64,000 nucleotides of DNA from Sphingomonas sp. Y57. Its GTDB lineage: Bacteria > Pseudomonadota > Alphaproteobacteria > Sphingomonadales > Sphingomonadaceae. The stretch's first letter is position 1; each line of letters starts with the position of its first letter. A program made the translations under genes and the position numbers. The notes beneath the pieces were generated by a model. The model saw only the letters and a program-made list of their open reading frames with translations, was not told the origin of the DNA and made no database searches. The stretch is taken from positions 62,001 to 126,000 of the forward strand of contig NZ_LDES01000055.1 in assembly GCF_001015195.1 (NCBI RefSeq), given 5' to 3'. Positions 1-9,248 of this stretch are shown here, piece by piece.

Positions 1-78
1 GTCAACGGGACAACCCCCAAAGCATTGATCTCCCAGCCCTAATCCGACGAGTCCGCGACAACAAGGCAGGCGTTAATT

Positions 79-112
79 TTTGTCGCTTGACACAAGTTGG
101 TCAAGTGACAAA
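79..112. promoter_or_regulatory. 34-bp dyad operator candidate before the amine dehydrogenase operon
   Basis: Arms TTTGTCGCTTGAC (79-91) and GTCAAGTGACAAA (100-112) are inverted repeats of 13 bp with one mismatch and an 8-bp spacer. A TTGACA hexamer (87-92) that could be a -35 element lies inside the left arm; I see no convincing -10. The site ends 51 bp before the first start codon of the operon, so it is a plausible binding site for a dimeric regulator, which is not encoded in the window. Confidence 0.5.
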
Positions 113-163
113 CATTTGCTCAGGACGCACCGGAGTCGGCCGCGTCGCGAGAGGGTGTCGTCG

Positions 164-1327
164 ATGAAGGTGAGAAGATTTCTCGGGGCGGCAGCCCTGG
201 CGATCATGGCGGGTGCCGCCCAGGCGGCGAGCTATCCCGAGCCCCTGGCGAACGAGCCGATCCCCAATGTCGTCGAGTTATCGGCGCAATATCCGGCCAG
301 CTGGGTCTATGTGCACGACCTGCACTTCAACAGCCTGCCCGATGGCCGCGCCGCGATTGTGGACGTCGCAGCCGACGTCAACGCCTTCAAGGGCCAGGTG
401 CCCGTCGCGCAGTTCGGCACGCTGTTGCCATCGACGACCCGACCGGAAATCTACGTCGCCGAAACCTTCTTCTCGCGGTTGACACGGGGCGAGCGGACTG
501 ACGTGATCACCATCTGGGACAAGGCGACGCTCAAGCCCAAGGGCGAGATCGTCCTGCCCGGCGGCAAGCGCGGCCAGTTCGTCACGCTGCGCAACAGCTT
601 CCAGCTCACCAATGGTGAGAAATGGGCGCTGCTCTTCAACTTCACCCCGGCATCGTCGGTGTCGGTAATCGACATCGACGCGCGCAAGATCCTGAACGAG
701 ATCGATCTGCCGGGCTGCTCGCTGGTCTATCCTACCGGTGCGCGGGGCTTCACCTCGCTCTGCGCCGACGGGACGATGACGAGCATCGAGCTCGACGCGG
801 CCGGCAAGGTAGCGGCGAGCAGTACCAGCAAGCCGATCAACGACATCGACCATGATCCGATGTTCATGACCCCCGCGATGGTCGGCAAGACGGCCTGGTT
901 CGCCACCTTCAAGGGCAATATCCACGGGCTCGATCTGGCCAATGCCAAGGCCCGCGACCTCGGTGTGTTCCAGATGCCCAAGGAGAAGACCGCCGAGGGC
1001 GAGTGGCGGCCGGGCGGCTGGCAGGTGATCAGCGCCGATGCGGCGGGCCGGCTCTACGTGCTGATGAACCCCGCCGGCAAGGAAGGCAGCCACAAGGACG
1101 GCGGCACCGAGGTGTGGGTGGTCGATCCCGCCAGGAAGCAGCGCGTAGCCCGCATCCCCCTCCAGAACCCGGCGGTGTCGGTCGAGGTGACGGCGCAGAG
1201 CGGGCCGCTGCTGGTCGCGTCGCGGGCCGACGGGTCGCTCGACGTCTATGACGCGGCGAGCGGGGCCTTCCAGCGGACGCTGGCGCAGGTCGTCCATGAT
1301 CCGATGACGATGACGGCGTCGCGGTGA
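164..1327 (+). CDS. TTQ amine dehydrogenase, heavy (large) subunit, MauB/AauB family
   Basis: Periplasmic beta-propeller subunit of a quinoprotein amine dehydrogenase, which oxidises a primary amine to the aldehyde plus ammonia; the catalytic cofactor sits in the light subunit encoded at 2449. The protein (387 residues) begins with a Sec signal peptide ending near AQA-AS and carries the family block VYVAETFFSR..GERTDVI that follows the first blades in MauB/AauB. I chose the ATG at 164 because it has a GAGAGGG ribosome site 8 bp upstream and opens the signal peptide; an upstream in-frame TTG at 80 would add 28 unrelated residues and lies in the operator. It is first in an operon whose next gene starts in its stop codon (GTGA). 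Substrate cannot be read from the sequence. Confidence 0.92.
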   Translation: MKVRRFLGAAALAIMAGAAQAASYPEPLANEPIPNVVELSAQYPASWVYVHDLHFNSLPDGRAAIVDVAADVNAFKGQVPVAQFGTLLPSTTRPEIYVAETFFSRLTRGERTDVITIWDKATLKPKGEIVLPGGKRGQFVTLRNSFQLTNGEKWALLFNFTPASSVSVIDIDARKILNEIDLPGCSLVYPTGARGFTSLCADGTMTSIELDAAGKVAASSTSKPINDIDHDPMFMTPAMVGKTAWFATFKGNIHGLDLANAKARDLGVFQMPKEKTAEGEWRPGGWQVISADAAGRLYVLMNPAGKEGSHKDGGTEVWVVDPARKQRVARIPLQNPAVSVEVTAQSGPLLVASRADGSLDVYDAASGAFQRTLAQVVHDPMTMTASR

Positions 1328-1833
1328 GCGCCTTGGCGTCCCCGCTCGCCCTGTTCCTCGCGGTGGTCCTGCTCACGGCGGCGGCGCACAAGCTCGCCGC
1401 GCGTGACCGGCTGGCTGCTGCCACCGCCCGGCTGACCGGCGTTACCCCTGCGCTCGGCCAGCCGCTCAGCCTGACCGCCGCCGCGGTCGAGGCTGGCGCC
1501 GGGCTCGCGCTGGCCGTCCCGGCCGCGCGCCCGGCGGGGGCGATTCTCGCTGCGCTGCTGTGGACCATATATGCGGTGCTGCTGTGGCGCGCGCACCGCG
1601 CCGGCCGCGCCTTCGATTGCGGGTGCAGCTTCGGGGCACAACCGAAGATCATCACCCTGTATCCGGCGCGGCGTGCCATCGTGTTGGCCTTGCTGGCTGT
1701 CGTCGCGGCGCTGCTGCCGGCTGCCATGCCCGGTGCGCTCGACCTGTTCGCGGCGCTCGCCTTCTTCGCCCTCTATCTGGCCGCCGGCGAACTCGCCGCG
1801 GTTTCCTCCACTGGCAGGAGCCTTGCTCGATGA
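1324..1833 (+). CDS. mauE: MauE-type integral membrane protein for amine dehydrogenase maturation
   Basis: Inner-membrane protein of 169 residues with about four hydrophobic helices and the MauE-like FDCGCSFG motif on a connecting loop. In methylamine and aromatic amine dehydrogenase systems MauE and MauD are needed to form the many disulfides of the light subunit; by homology this one should pass electrons to or from MauD. It starts with GTG overlapping the heavy-chain stop and its own stop overlaps the ATG of mauD, so the three are translationally coupled. Confidence 0.85.
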   Translation: MSALASPLALFLAVVLLTAAAHKLAARDRLAAATARLTGVTPALGQPLSLTAAAVEAGAGLALAVPAARPAGAILAALLWTIYAVLLWRAHRAGRAFDCGCSFGAQPKIITLYPARRAIVLALLAVVAALLPAAMPGALDLFAALAFFALYLAAGELAAVSSTGRSLAR

Positions 1834-2423
1834 CCGGTTTCGCACTCGCATCTCAGATCATGTTGTGGATCGCGGTCGGCGTCCTTGGCGTGCTGGTCAT
1901 GGCTCTCGCGCGTCAGGTCGGCGTGCTGCACGAACGCATTGCCCCGGCCGGCGCGCTGACGCTCCACCAGAAGGTGTCGGTCGGTGACAAGGGGCCGGAG
2001 ATGGAGCTTACCGCGCTCGATGGCACGCGGGTCCGGATCGGCGGACGGCGCGATGGCCGCAGCCAGCTTCTCTTCTTCCTCTCGCCCGATTGCCCGATCT
2101 GCAAGACGCTGATGCCGGTGCTGCGATCCGCCGCCCGAGCCGAGGCGGGCTGGGTCGACACGGTGCTGGCGAGTGACGGCGAGGACGAGGCCGAACATCG
2201 CCGCCTGGTGATGAAGCAGGAACTGGCCGGCATCCCCTATGTCCTGTCGGAAACGCTCGGCCGATCGCTGGGCGTGTCGAAGCTGCCTTATGCGGTACTG
2301 CTGGACGAACAGGGCAAGATCGCCTCGCTCGGCCTGATCAACAACCGCGAGCATCTGGAAAGCCTGTTCGAGGCGAAGGAGCGCGGCGTCGCTTCGATCC
2401 AGCAATTCCTGGCCGGCGCCTGA
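1830..2423 (+). CDS. mauD: MauD-type thioredoxin-like maturation protein
   Basis: Membrane-anchored periplasmic thioredoxin-fold protein (197 residues). An N-terminal hydrophobic helix (about residues 5-25) is followed by a thioredoxin domain with the redox motif SPDCPICK. MauD proteins oxidise or isomerise disulfides in the cysteine-rich light chain. The ATG at 1830 overlaps the mauE stop and follows an AGGAG at 1816-1820; a longer open frame upstream is only a shadow of mauE. The light-chain gene starts 25 bp downstream. Confidence 0.88.
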   Translation: MTGFALASQIMLWIAVGVLGVLVMALARQVGVLHERIAPAGALTLHQKVSVGDKGPEMELTALDGTRVRIGGRRDGRSQLLFFLSPDCPICKTLMPVLRSAARAEAGWVDTVLASDGEDEAEHRRLVMKQELAGIPYVLSETLGRSLGVSKLPYAVLLDEQGKIASLGLINNREHLESLFEAKERGVASIQQFLAGA

Positions 2424-2448
2424 GCGCAACATAGAAAGGGCCGCTGAT

Positions 2449-3006
2449 ATGTCGGACATGGACAGTTTCGCCGAACGTGCCGTGCGCAGGGTCGCCCGTC
2501 GCACCTCTCGCCGCAGCCTGCTCACCCTGATCGGGGGAGCGATCACGGGCGCGGCGGTCATCCCGGTGCTGCCGGTGTCGCGTGCCGTCGCCTCCACCCA
2601 TGGCGGGGGCAAGAGCGGCCTGCCGCCGCAGACGACCGGCAATCCGCAGGATCCGGGCGACCAGACCCAATGCGACTATTGGCGCTATTGCGCGATCGAC
2701 GGTTTCCTCTGTTCCTGCTGCGGCGGCACGGCGAGCGCCTGTCCGCCGGGGACCGAGATGTCGCCGATCACCTGGATCGGTACCTGTCTGAACCCCGCCG
2801 ACGGGCGATCCTACATCATCAGCTATAACGATTGTTGCGGCAAATCCTCGTGCGGGCGTTGCCTGTGCAATCGTAACGAGAGCGACCGGCCGATGGTCCG
2901 CCCGCAAGCGAACAACGACATCAACTGGTGCCTCGGGACCGAGAGCGGATCGGTCTACAATTGCTCGACCGCGGTCATCCTCGGCACCGCCCTGGACAGC
3001 AAATGA
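2449..3006 (+). CDS. TTQ amine dehydrogenase, light (small, catalytic) subunit, MauA/AauA family
   Basis: Catalytic subunit that carries the tryptophan tryptophylquinone cofactor. The 185-residue protein has a long twin-arginine type leader (SRRSLLTLIGG, residues 20-30), then 14 cysteines. Trp109 and Trp160 lie 51 residues apart, the spacing of the two cofactor tryptophans of methylamine dehydrogenase (57 and 108); Asp128 and Thr174 sit at the same offsets as the catalytic Asp76 and Thr122 of that enzyme. Trp109/Trp160 are also the numbers I recall for aromatic amine dehydrogenase, so an aralkylamine substrate is possible. All cofactor and catalytic positions are therefore intact. The next gene begins in its stop codon. 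Confidence 0.93.
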   Translation: MSDMDSFAERAVRRVARRTSRRSLLTLIGGAITGAAVIPVLPVSRAVASTHGGGKSGLPPQTTGNPQDPGDQTQCDYWRYCAIDGFLCSCCGGTASACPPGTEMSPITWIGTCLNPADGRSYIISYNDCCGKSSCGRCLCNRNESDRPMVRPQANNDINWCLGTESGSVYNCSTAVILGTALDSK

Positions 3007-3473
3007 GCCCGGGCCGCGCGATCCTCCTGCCCGTAACCCTGGCCGCGCTCGCGCTGCCGGCCGGCATGGCTTCGGCGGCCGCCGACGGTGCCAAGGTCTA
3101 TCAGCGCTGCGCCGCCTGTCACCTGCCGACCGGCAAGGGCGTGCCGGGAGCCTTTCCGCCGCTCCAGGCCGATGTCCGGGCTCTGGCCGGACATCCGGCC
3201 GGGCGCCGTTACCTGGCGCTGGCGGTAACGCGCGGCCTGTCCGGTCCGCTCGTCGTAGAGGGCAAGACCTATCGTGGGATGATGCCTCCCCAGAGCGGTC
3301 TCGACGACGAGGCCGTCGCGGCGGTGCTCAGCCACGTCGCCGGGACGATCGCGGGCGGCGGCGATGCCGTGAAGCCCTTCACCGCCGCCGAGGTGAAGGC
3401 GGCGCGCGAGAGCGGGGCGGGGCTCGATGCCATCGCCGTAGCCCGCCTCCAGCCGAAGCTGACCGGCAAATGA
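3003..3473 (+). CDS. Monohaem c-type cytochrome of the amine dehydrogenase operon
   Basis: Periplasmic cytochrome c of 156 residues: signal peptide ending near ASA-AA, one haem site CAACH (36-40) and a likely axial methionine in YRGMMPP (90-96). It starts in the stop codon of the light chain and ends in the start of a second cytochrome, so it is made stoichiometrically with the dehydrogenase. The obvious role is electron acceptor, taking the place of amicyanin or azurin. It has a single haem motif, so it is not a MauG-type dihaem enzyme by itself. Confidence 0.85.
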   Translation: MSPGRAILLPVTLAALALPAGMASAAADGAKVYQRCAACHLPTGKGVPGAFPPLQADVRALAGHPAGRRYLALAVTRGLSGPLVVEGKTYRGMMPPQSGLDDEAVAAVLSHVAGTIAGGGDAVKPFTAAEVKAARESGAGLDAIAVARLQPKLTGK

Positions 3474-3958
3474 GGGCGGCGGTGGTCGTTGCGATCCTGG
3501 GGATCGGAATGGCCGCCGGGGCCACGGCGGCGATCGGCACGGCGATGCCCGGCGTGCCCAATCCGCAGCGTGCACACGTCAACTGGATGGTCAAGTGCCA
3601 GGGCTGTCACCGCCCGGACGGCGCCGGTAGCGCGACGACCGCGCCGGCTATGGCGGGCCAGGTGGCTCGCCTGCTGGCCGTGCCGGGTGGCCGGGAATTC
3701 CTCGGCCAGGTGCCGGGGGTGGCAACGGCTGCGCTGCCCGACGATCAATTGGCGGAGCTGCTCAACTGGACCTTGCTGCGCTTCGATGCCCAGCATGTGC
3801 CGGCGGGGTTCCAACCCTACACCACGGACGAAATTCGGAAGCTGCGGGAAAAGCCGCTCCGGATCGAGGCGGCCGCGACACGTGCACGGCTGATAGCAGA
3901 CCTCGAACGACGCGGAGGCGTCGAACCAACAGAACACGAAAAAGGGGATGTTCAATGA
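3470..3958 (+). CDS. Second monohaem c-type cytochrome
   Basis: Exported 162-residue protein with an N-terminal hydrophobic segment and one haem site CQGCH (43-47). The middle (DDQLAELLNWTLL) is helical as in class I cytochromes; the C-terminal third is charged and extends past the usual cytochrome fold. Both ends overlap neighbouring genes by ATGA. It probably works with the preceding cytochrome between the dehydrogenase and the respiratory chain; a share in TTQ maturation is possible because no mauG is nearby, but nothing in the sequence proves that. Confidence 0.8.
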   Translation: MRAAVVVAILGIGMAAGATAAIGTAMPGVPNPQRAHVNWMVKCQGCHRPDGAGSATTAPAMAGQVARLLAVPGGREFLGQVPGVATAALPDDQLAELLNWTLLRFDAQHVPAGFQPYTTDEIRKLREKPLRIEAAATRARLIADLERRGGVEPTEHEKGDVQ

Positions 3959-6204
3959 TGAAGATCGTTTCGACAAGGGGGTCGCGTATGCTGGCCGCGC
4001 TGCTGGCGGGGCTGTCGGGCCAGGCGCTGATGGCGCAGACCGCAGCCGAGACCATAGCGGCCGACCCCCAGGAGATCGTCGTCACCGCCCAGAAACGCAG
4101 CGAACGCCTCCAGGACGTGCCGATCTCGATCTCGGCGATCGGCGGTGACGCGGTGCGCAAGCAGCGGCTTAGCTCGGCCGACGACCTGGTCAGCAAGGTC
4201 GCCAACCTCCAGCTCACCTCGACCGTCGGCGACGGCACCCCGATCTTCGCGCTGCGCGGCGTTTCGATGTCCGACTACAGCCTCAATCAGTCGGGGCCGG
4301 TCGCGACCTATTATGACGAGGTCTACAAGGGCAATTTTGCCTTTCTGGGCGTTGCGCTCTACGATCTCGAGCGGGTCGAGGTGCTGCGCGGGCCCCAAGG
4401 CACCCTCTATGGCAAGAACACCACCGGCGGCGCGGTCAACCTGATCAGCCGCAAGCCCGAAATCGGCAAGACCGAGGGTTATGTCAATCTCGGCTACGGC
4501 AACTACAACCGGCGCGAGGCCAATGGCGCGATCAACGTGCCGCTGGGCGAAACCTTGGCGGCGCGTCTTGCCTTCACGGTCGCGCGCGCCGATGGCTGGT
4601 TCCGCAACCAGCTTCCGGGCAAGCCCGACCTCAATGGCACCCGCGAATACGCGCTGCGCGGGTCGCTGCTCTGGGAACCCCAGGACGGTGTCTCCTTCCT
4701 CCTGCGCGGATCGACCAGCTATCAGAACCCCTATAATTACGGGATCTTCGCGGCGCCCGGGCCGGATGGCATAGGTGCCGGACTCTATGAATCGCTGGGC
4801 CAGGGAAGCAGCTATTTCCGCACCGGTCTCGGCCGGCGCCAGATCGAATCCGAATATACGCCGCGCCGCCGCGCGCGGACCTATGCGGTCTCGCTGACCT
4901 CGACCTTCGACATCGGCGATGACCTGTCGATCGTGTCGGTATCGTCGTGGGACAAGGGCCGGCTCAACTTCGGCGAGGACACCGATGGCGCGCCGAACAA
5001 GACACTGGAGATCTTTTACGGCGACCGGGCGACGCAAATCTCGCAGGACCTGCGCCTGGCGAGCAGCTTCGGCGGGCCGTTCGAGTTCATCCTGGGCGCC
5101 TATTACAACCGCGAGAAGGTGTTCAACACGACCGACTTCGGCATCTTCAAGGATGCTGACATCGACGGCAACGGCACGGTCGATGCGGCCGACTGCGCGG
5201 CGGGTCTGCCGGCGGCATGCAGCGTGGTCAACCGCTTCGACCAGCTGAAGCACAGCTACGCGCTTTACACCGACATGCATTACGATTTCGGCGCCGGCTT
5301 CACCCTGCGGGGCGGTCTGCGTTTCACTCGCGACGACGGCAGCCAGAAGGGGCTCACCTCCAACGCGGTCGGCGCGGACGGAGTGCTGGTCGCGGCGCTG
5401 ATCCCGTCGACCAATCTTCGGTTCAGGAACAACAACCTGTCGGGCAAGATCGGGCTCGATTACAAGATCGATCGCGACACGCTGCTCTATGTCAACTACA
5501 GCCGCGGCTATCGCGCCCGCAGCTTCAACGCCCAGGCCTTCTTCGACCCGTCCGAAGCTTCGGTCGCCAAGCCCGAGACGATCGACGCGTTCGAGGGCGG
5601 CGCCAAGATGCAACTCGCCGACCGCCGGGTGACCCTGAACCTCGCCGGCTTCTACTATCTCTACAAGAACCAGCAGTTCATCAACATCAGCCCGCTCACC
5701 GCCGCGCAGACGCTGGTCAACGTCGACAAGTCGCGCATCTATGGCGGCGAGCTCGAACTCAACGTTCGTGCCAATGAATGGGTGGGCGCGCGGGCCGGCG
5801 TCGGCCTGCTGAACGCGCGGATCAAGAAGGGTATATTGAGCGGCGTCGACGTCAGCGGCAACAAGCTGTCAAATGCACCGTCGCTGAGTGCCAATGGCGG
5901 GCTGGACATCACCGTGATGGACTCGGACGCCGGCAAGATCAGCCTGCACCCCGACATCAGCTATGTATCGAGCCAGTATTTCGAGGTGTTCAACGTCCCT
6001 CGGCTCAAGCAGCGCGCCTATACGCTGCTGGGCGGGCACATCGATTTCGAGCGGGGGCCGTTCACCGCCTCGATCTGGGGCAAGAACCTGACCAACCGCT
6101 TCTACTTCACCTCGCGGGTCGATCTCGTCGGCGGCTTTGGTTACGATTATAACCATGTCGGAGCCCCGCGGACCTACGGTGTGACGGTCGGCTATAAATT
6201 CTAG
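3955..6204 (+). CDS. TonB-dependent outer-membrane receptor
   Basis: Outer-membrane 22-strand barrel with plug (749 residues). The signal peptide ends near LMAQ, a TonB-box-like segment EIVVTAQKR follows at about 39-47, then the plug with RVEVLRGPQGTLYGKN, then repeated barrel strands; it closes with the aromatic C-terminus GVTVGYKF. Sphingomonads use such receptors for carbon substrates as well as iron complexes. It overlaps the preceding cytochrome gene (ATGA), tying it to the amine operon and suggesting import of the amine or a larger precursor. Start 3955 or 3958 (two ATGs in a row). Confidence 0.9.
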   Translation: MMKIVSTRGSRMLAALLAGLSGQALMAQTAAETIAADPQEIVVTAQKRSERLQDVPISISAIGGDAVRKQRLSSADDLVSKVANLQLTSTVGDGTPIFALRGVSMSDYSLNQSGPVATYYDEVYKGNFAFLGVALYDLERVEVLRGPQGTLYGKNTTGGAVNLISRKPEIGKTEGYVNLGYGNYNRREANGAINVPLGETLAARLAFTVARADGWFRNQLPGKPDLNGTREYALRGSLLWEPQDGVSFLLRGSTSYQNPYNYGIFAAPGPDGIGAGLYESLGQGSSYFRTGLGRRQIESEYTPRRRARTYAVSLTSTFDIGDDLSIVSVSSWDKGRLNFGEDTDGAPNKTLEIFYGDRATQISQDLRLASSFGGPFEFILGAYYNREKVFNTTDFGIFKDADIDGNGTVDAADCAAGLPAACSVVNRFDQLKHSYALYTDMHYDFGAGFTLRGGLRFTRDDGSQKGLTSNAVGADGVLVAALIPSTNLRFRNNNLSGKIGLDYKIDRDTLLYVNYSRGYRARSFNAQAFFDPSEASVAKPETIDAFEGGAKMQLADRRVTLNLAGFYYLYKNQQFINISPLTAAQTLVNVDKSRIYGGELELNVRANEWVGARAGVGLLNARIKKGILSGVDVSGNKLSNAPSLSANGGLDITVMDSDAGKISLHPDISYVSSQYFEVFNVPRLKQRAYTLLGGHIDFERGPFTASIWGKNLTNRFYFTSRVDLVGGFGYDYNHVGAPRTYGVTVGYKF

Positions 6205-6252
6205 GAAAGGACCGGGCCGCCGGGCATTCCGGACGGCCCGGCCGAGGAGAGC

Positions 6253-7659
6253 ATGATGTCGGACTACAAGCTCCTGATCGGCGGCCGTCTGGTCGACGGC
6301 GCGATGACGATGGACGTGATCAATCCCGCGACAGAGGAGGTGCTCGCGACCTGTCCGCGTGCGTCCGAGGCGCAGCTCGACGAGGCGGTGGCGGCTGCGA
6401 AGAAGGCTTTTCCGGCCTGGGCTGCCAAGCCGATCGAGGACCGTCGCGCGCTGATCCTGAAGCTGGCCGATGCTATCGAGGCCGAGGCGGAAGCCTTCGC
6501 CCGCTTGCTGACCCAGGAACAGGGCAAGCCACTGACCGAGGCGACCGCCGAGATCGCCTACGCCCAGGCCTTCATCCGCCAGCTCGCGACCCACGACCTG
6601 CCGGTCAAGGTGCTCGAGGACAGTGATCGCCGCCGGGTCGAACAGCGCCGTCGCCCGCTCGGCGTCGTCGGCGCGATCATACCGTGGAATTTCCCGGTGC
6701 TGATCGTCGCGTTCAAGCTGCCGCTGGCGCTGCTGGCTGGTAATACGATGGTGGTGAAGCCCGCGCCGACCACGCCGCTGACCACGCTCAAGCTGGGCGA
6801 ACTGATGGCCGAGATATTCCCGGCCGGCGTCGTCAACGTGGTCACCGACCAGAACGACCTGGGTGGCAAGCTGTCGACCCATCCCGACGTAGCGAAGATC
6901 AGCTTCACCGGGTCGACCGAGACCGGCCGCAAGGTGATGGCGAGCGCCGCCTCGTCGATCAAGCGGCTGACCCTGGAACTGGGCGGCAACGACGCGGCGA
7001 TCGTGCTGGGCGACGTCGACCCCGCCAAGGTCGCGCCGGGCATTTTCGGCGGCGCCTTCCTGAACGCCGGGCAGGTGTGCCTCGCGATCAAGCGGGTCTA
7101 TGCCCACGCCGACATCTATGATGCGCTGTGCGCCGAGCTCGGCCGTCTCGCCGAGGAAGCGATCGTCGACGACGGGTTGAAGCAGGGCGTCCAGATCGGC
7201 CCGCTCCAGAATGCCGCGCAATATGAGAAGGTGAAGGGCTTCCTCGCCGACGCGCGTGCCAATGGCACGATCGTCGCGGGCGGCGTGGTCGAGGACCGGC
7301 CCGGCTATTTCATCCGCCCGACCATCGTCCGCGACATCAGCGACGGCGCCAAGCTGGTCGACGAGGAGCAGTTCGGCCCGATCCTGCCGGTGATCCGCTA
7401 TGAGGATGCCGAGGATGCGCTGGCACGCGCCAATGCGTCCGACATGGGCCTCGGCGGCTCGATCTGGTCAAGCGATCGGGAAACGGCGCGCGACCTTGCC
7501 GGGCGGATGGAGAGCGGCACCGTCTGGATCAACAAACATCTCGACTTCGGTCCGACGATGCCGTTCGGTGGTGCCAAGCAGTCGGGCCTGGGCGTGGAGT
7601 TCGCCGAGGAGGGGTTGCACGAATTCACCCAGATTCATGTGATCAACGAGGCGAAGTGA
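6253..7659 (+). CDS. NAD(P)-dependent aldehyde dehydrogenase
   Basis: Cytoplasmic aldehyde dehydrogenase of 468 residues. Visible catalytic positions are Asn146 in IPWNFP, Glu242 in LELGGN and the nucleophile Cys276 in NAGQVC; FTGSTETGR is the cofactor loop. It is a full-length ALDH superfamily enzyme and should oxidise the aldehyde released by the amine dehydrogenase to the acid. A GAGGAGA ribosome site lies just before the double ATG (6253/6256). The next gene starts in its stop codon. The preceding gap of 48 bp holds a GC-rich stretch but no clear terminator. Confidence 0.9.
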   Translation: MMSDYKLLIGGRLVDGAMTMDVINPATEEVLATCPRASEAQLDEAVAAAKKAFPAWAAKPIEDRRALILKLADAIEAEAEAFARLLTQEQGKPLTEATAEIAYAQAFIRQLATHDLPVKVLEDSDRRRVEQRRRPLGVVGAIIPWNFPVLIVAFKLPLALLAGNTMVVKPAPTTPLTTLKLGELMAEIFPAGVVNVVTDQNDLGGKLSTHPDVAKISFTGSTETGRKVMASAASSIKRLTLELGGNDAAIVLGDVDPAKVAPGIFGGAFLNAGQVCLAIKRVYAHADIYDALCAELGRLAEEAIVDDGLKQGVQIGPLQNAAQYEKVKGFLADARANGTIVAGGVVEDRPGYFIRPTIVRDISDGAKLVDEEQFGPILPVIRYEDAEDALARANASDMGLGGSIWSSDRETARDLAGRMESGTVWINKHLDFGPTMPFGGAKQSGLGVEFAEEGLHEFTQIHVINEAK

Positions 7660-9248
7660 CGATGATCGATCTCGGGGATCGTCCCGCCTCGTTCAACTTC
7701 ACCCGCGACATCATGGAACGTTGGGCCGAACTCAGGCCCGACGACCTGGCCATGCTATGGACCGATCCCGCCGGGGCGGTGATCGAGCGCAGCTTCGCCG
7801 AGATGGCGGTCGCCGCCTCCCGCGCGGCGGCGGTGCTGGCCGAGGCCGGAGTGGGACGGGGCGACACCGTTCTGATCCTGCTCAATCGCGAGATCGAATG
7901 GTGGGAACTGATGCTCGGCTGCATCGCGGTCGGCGCGATCGCCTCGCCGGGCACGACCCAGCTCATGGCCAAGGACATTGCCTATCGCCACCAGGCCGCG
8001 GCTGCGCGTTGCGTGGTCGCCAGCGGCGAGATGGCGGAGCGGGTGGACGCGGCGCTGGCAGGCGAGGACATCGTCCGGCTGCATGTTGGCGGGCCGCGGC
8101 CCGGCTGGCTCGACTATGGAGCGCGCCGAGCGGCGGTGACGCCGATCGCGGCGACGGCGGACACCGGTTTCGACGAGGATGCGCTGTGTTATTTCACCAG
8201 CGGTACCACCGGCCAGCCGAAGATGACCATACACACGCACGGCTATATGCTGGCGCATCGCATCACCGGCTCCTATTGGCTCGATCTCAAGCCCGGCGAT
8301 CTGCACTGGAACCTGTCCGACACCGGATGGGCCAAGGCGGCCTGGAGCAGCCTGTTCGCGCCTTGGCTGATGGGAGCGACGATCTTCGTCCATCATTCGT
8401 CGGGCTTCGATCCGGTCGCGACGCTCGACCTGCTCGAACGCATGCCGGTGACGACGCTGTGTGCGCCGCCGACCGCCTATCGCATGTTCGTCCGCAGCGA
8501 CCTGAACGGCCGCCGTTTCGATACCCTGCGCCATTGCGTGAGCGCGGGCGAGCCGCTCAACCCCGAGGTGATAGACCTGTGGAATGCGGCGACCGGCCGC
8601 GACATCCATGATGGCTACGGCCAGACCGAGACGGTGCTGCTGTGCGCGAACCGGCCCGGTGCCGCCCGCCAGGGCTCGATGGGGCGGCCGGCCCCCCATT
8701 TCGACCTGGCGGTGATCGATGGCGAGGGGAACCGGCTTCCCCCCGACACCGAGGGCGATGTCGCGCTGCGGATCGCCGAGGGGAATCCGCCGGGCCTGTT
8801 CGCGCGCTACCGCGACGACCCGCAACGGACCGCCGACACCAGACGCCATGGCTGGTACCTGACCGGCGATCGGGCGATCGTCGATGCCGACGGTTATTTC
8901 TGGTTCGTGGGCCGGTCCGACGATGTGATCCTGTCCTCGGGCTATCGCATTGGACCGTTCGAGGTCGAAAGCGCGCTGTTCGAGCATCCCGCGGTGGCCG
9001 AGAGCGCGGTAGTGTCTAGCCCCGATCCGACCCGCGGCGAGGTGGTGAAGGCGTTCGTCGTGCTCGCAGCCGGCTTCGAACCATCCGACGCGCTGGTCGG
9101 AATGCTGCAGGATCATGTGAAATCTACTACCGCTCCCTATAAATACCCTCGTAAGATCGAGTTCGTCGCAAGCCTGCCAAAGACGGTGAGCGGCAAGATC
9201 CGCCGCAAGGAGCTGCGCGATCGGGAATGGGAGAGGGGAACTGCATGA
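7656..9248 (+). CDS. AMP-forming acyl-CoA synthetase, medium-chain/aryl (ACSM-like) type
   Basis: ANL-superfamily ligase of 530 residues. ATP-binding P-loop [11 protein letters not shown] (179-189), the ACSM-style segment LSDTGWAK and DGYGQTE, and the catalytic lysine Lys514 in SGKIRRKE near the C-terminus. The closest family by motif is the medium-chain/aromatic acyl-CoA synthetases, which fits activation of the acid made by the preceding aldehyde dehydrogenase. It starts with GTG in the aldehyde dehydrogenase stop codon; ATG at 7662 is an alternative. The next ligase starts in its stop codon. Confidence 0.87.
   Translation: MTMIDLGDRPASFNFTRDIMERWAELRPDDLAMLWTDPAGAVIERSFAEMAVAASRAAAVLAEAGVGRGDTVLILLNREIEWWELMLGCIAVGAIASPGTTQLMAKDIAYRHQAAAARCVVASGEMAERVDAALAGEDIVRLHVGGPRPGWLDYGARRAAVTPIAATADTGFDEDALCYFTSGTTGQPKMTIHTHGYMLAHRITGSYWLDLKPGDLHWNLSDTGWAKAAWSSLFAPWLMGATIFVHHSSGFDPVATLDLLERMPVTTLCAPPTAYRMFVRSDLNGRRFDTLRHCVSAGEPLNPEVIDLWNAATGRDIHDGYGQTETVLLCANRPGAARQGSMGRPAPHFDLAVIDGEGNRLPPDTEGDVALRIAEGNPPGLFARYRDDPQRTADTRRHGWYLTGDRAIVDADGYFWFVGRSDDVILSSGYRIGPFEVESALFEHPAVAESAVVSSPDPTRGEVVKAFVVLAAGFEPSDALVGMLQDHVKSTTAPYKYPRKIEFVASLPKTVSGKIRRKELRDREWERGTA

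Noticed and set aside
3003-3958. One of the cytochromes as MauG
   Set aside because: MauG needs two haem motifs and a characteristic tyrosine ligand; each protein here has one CxxCH.
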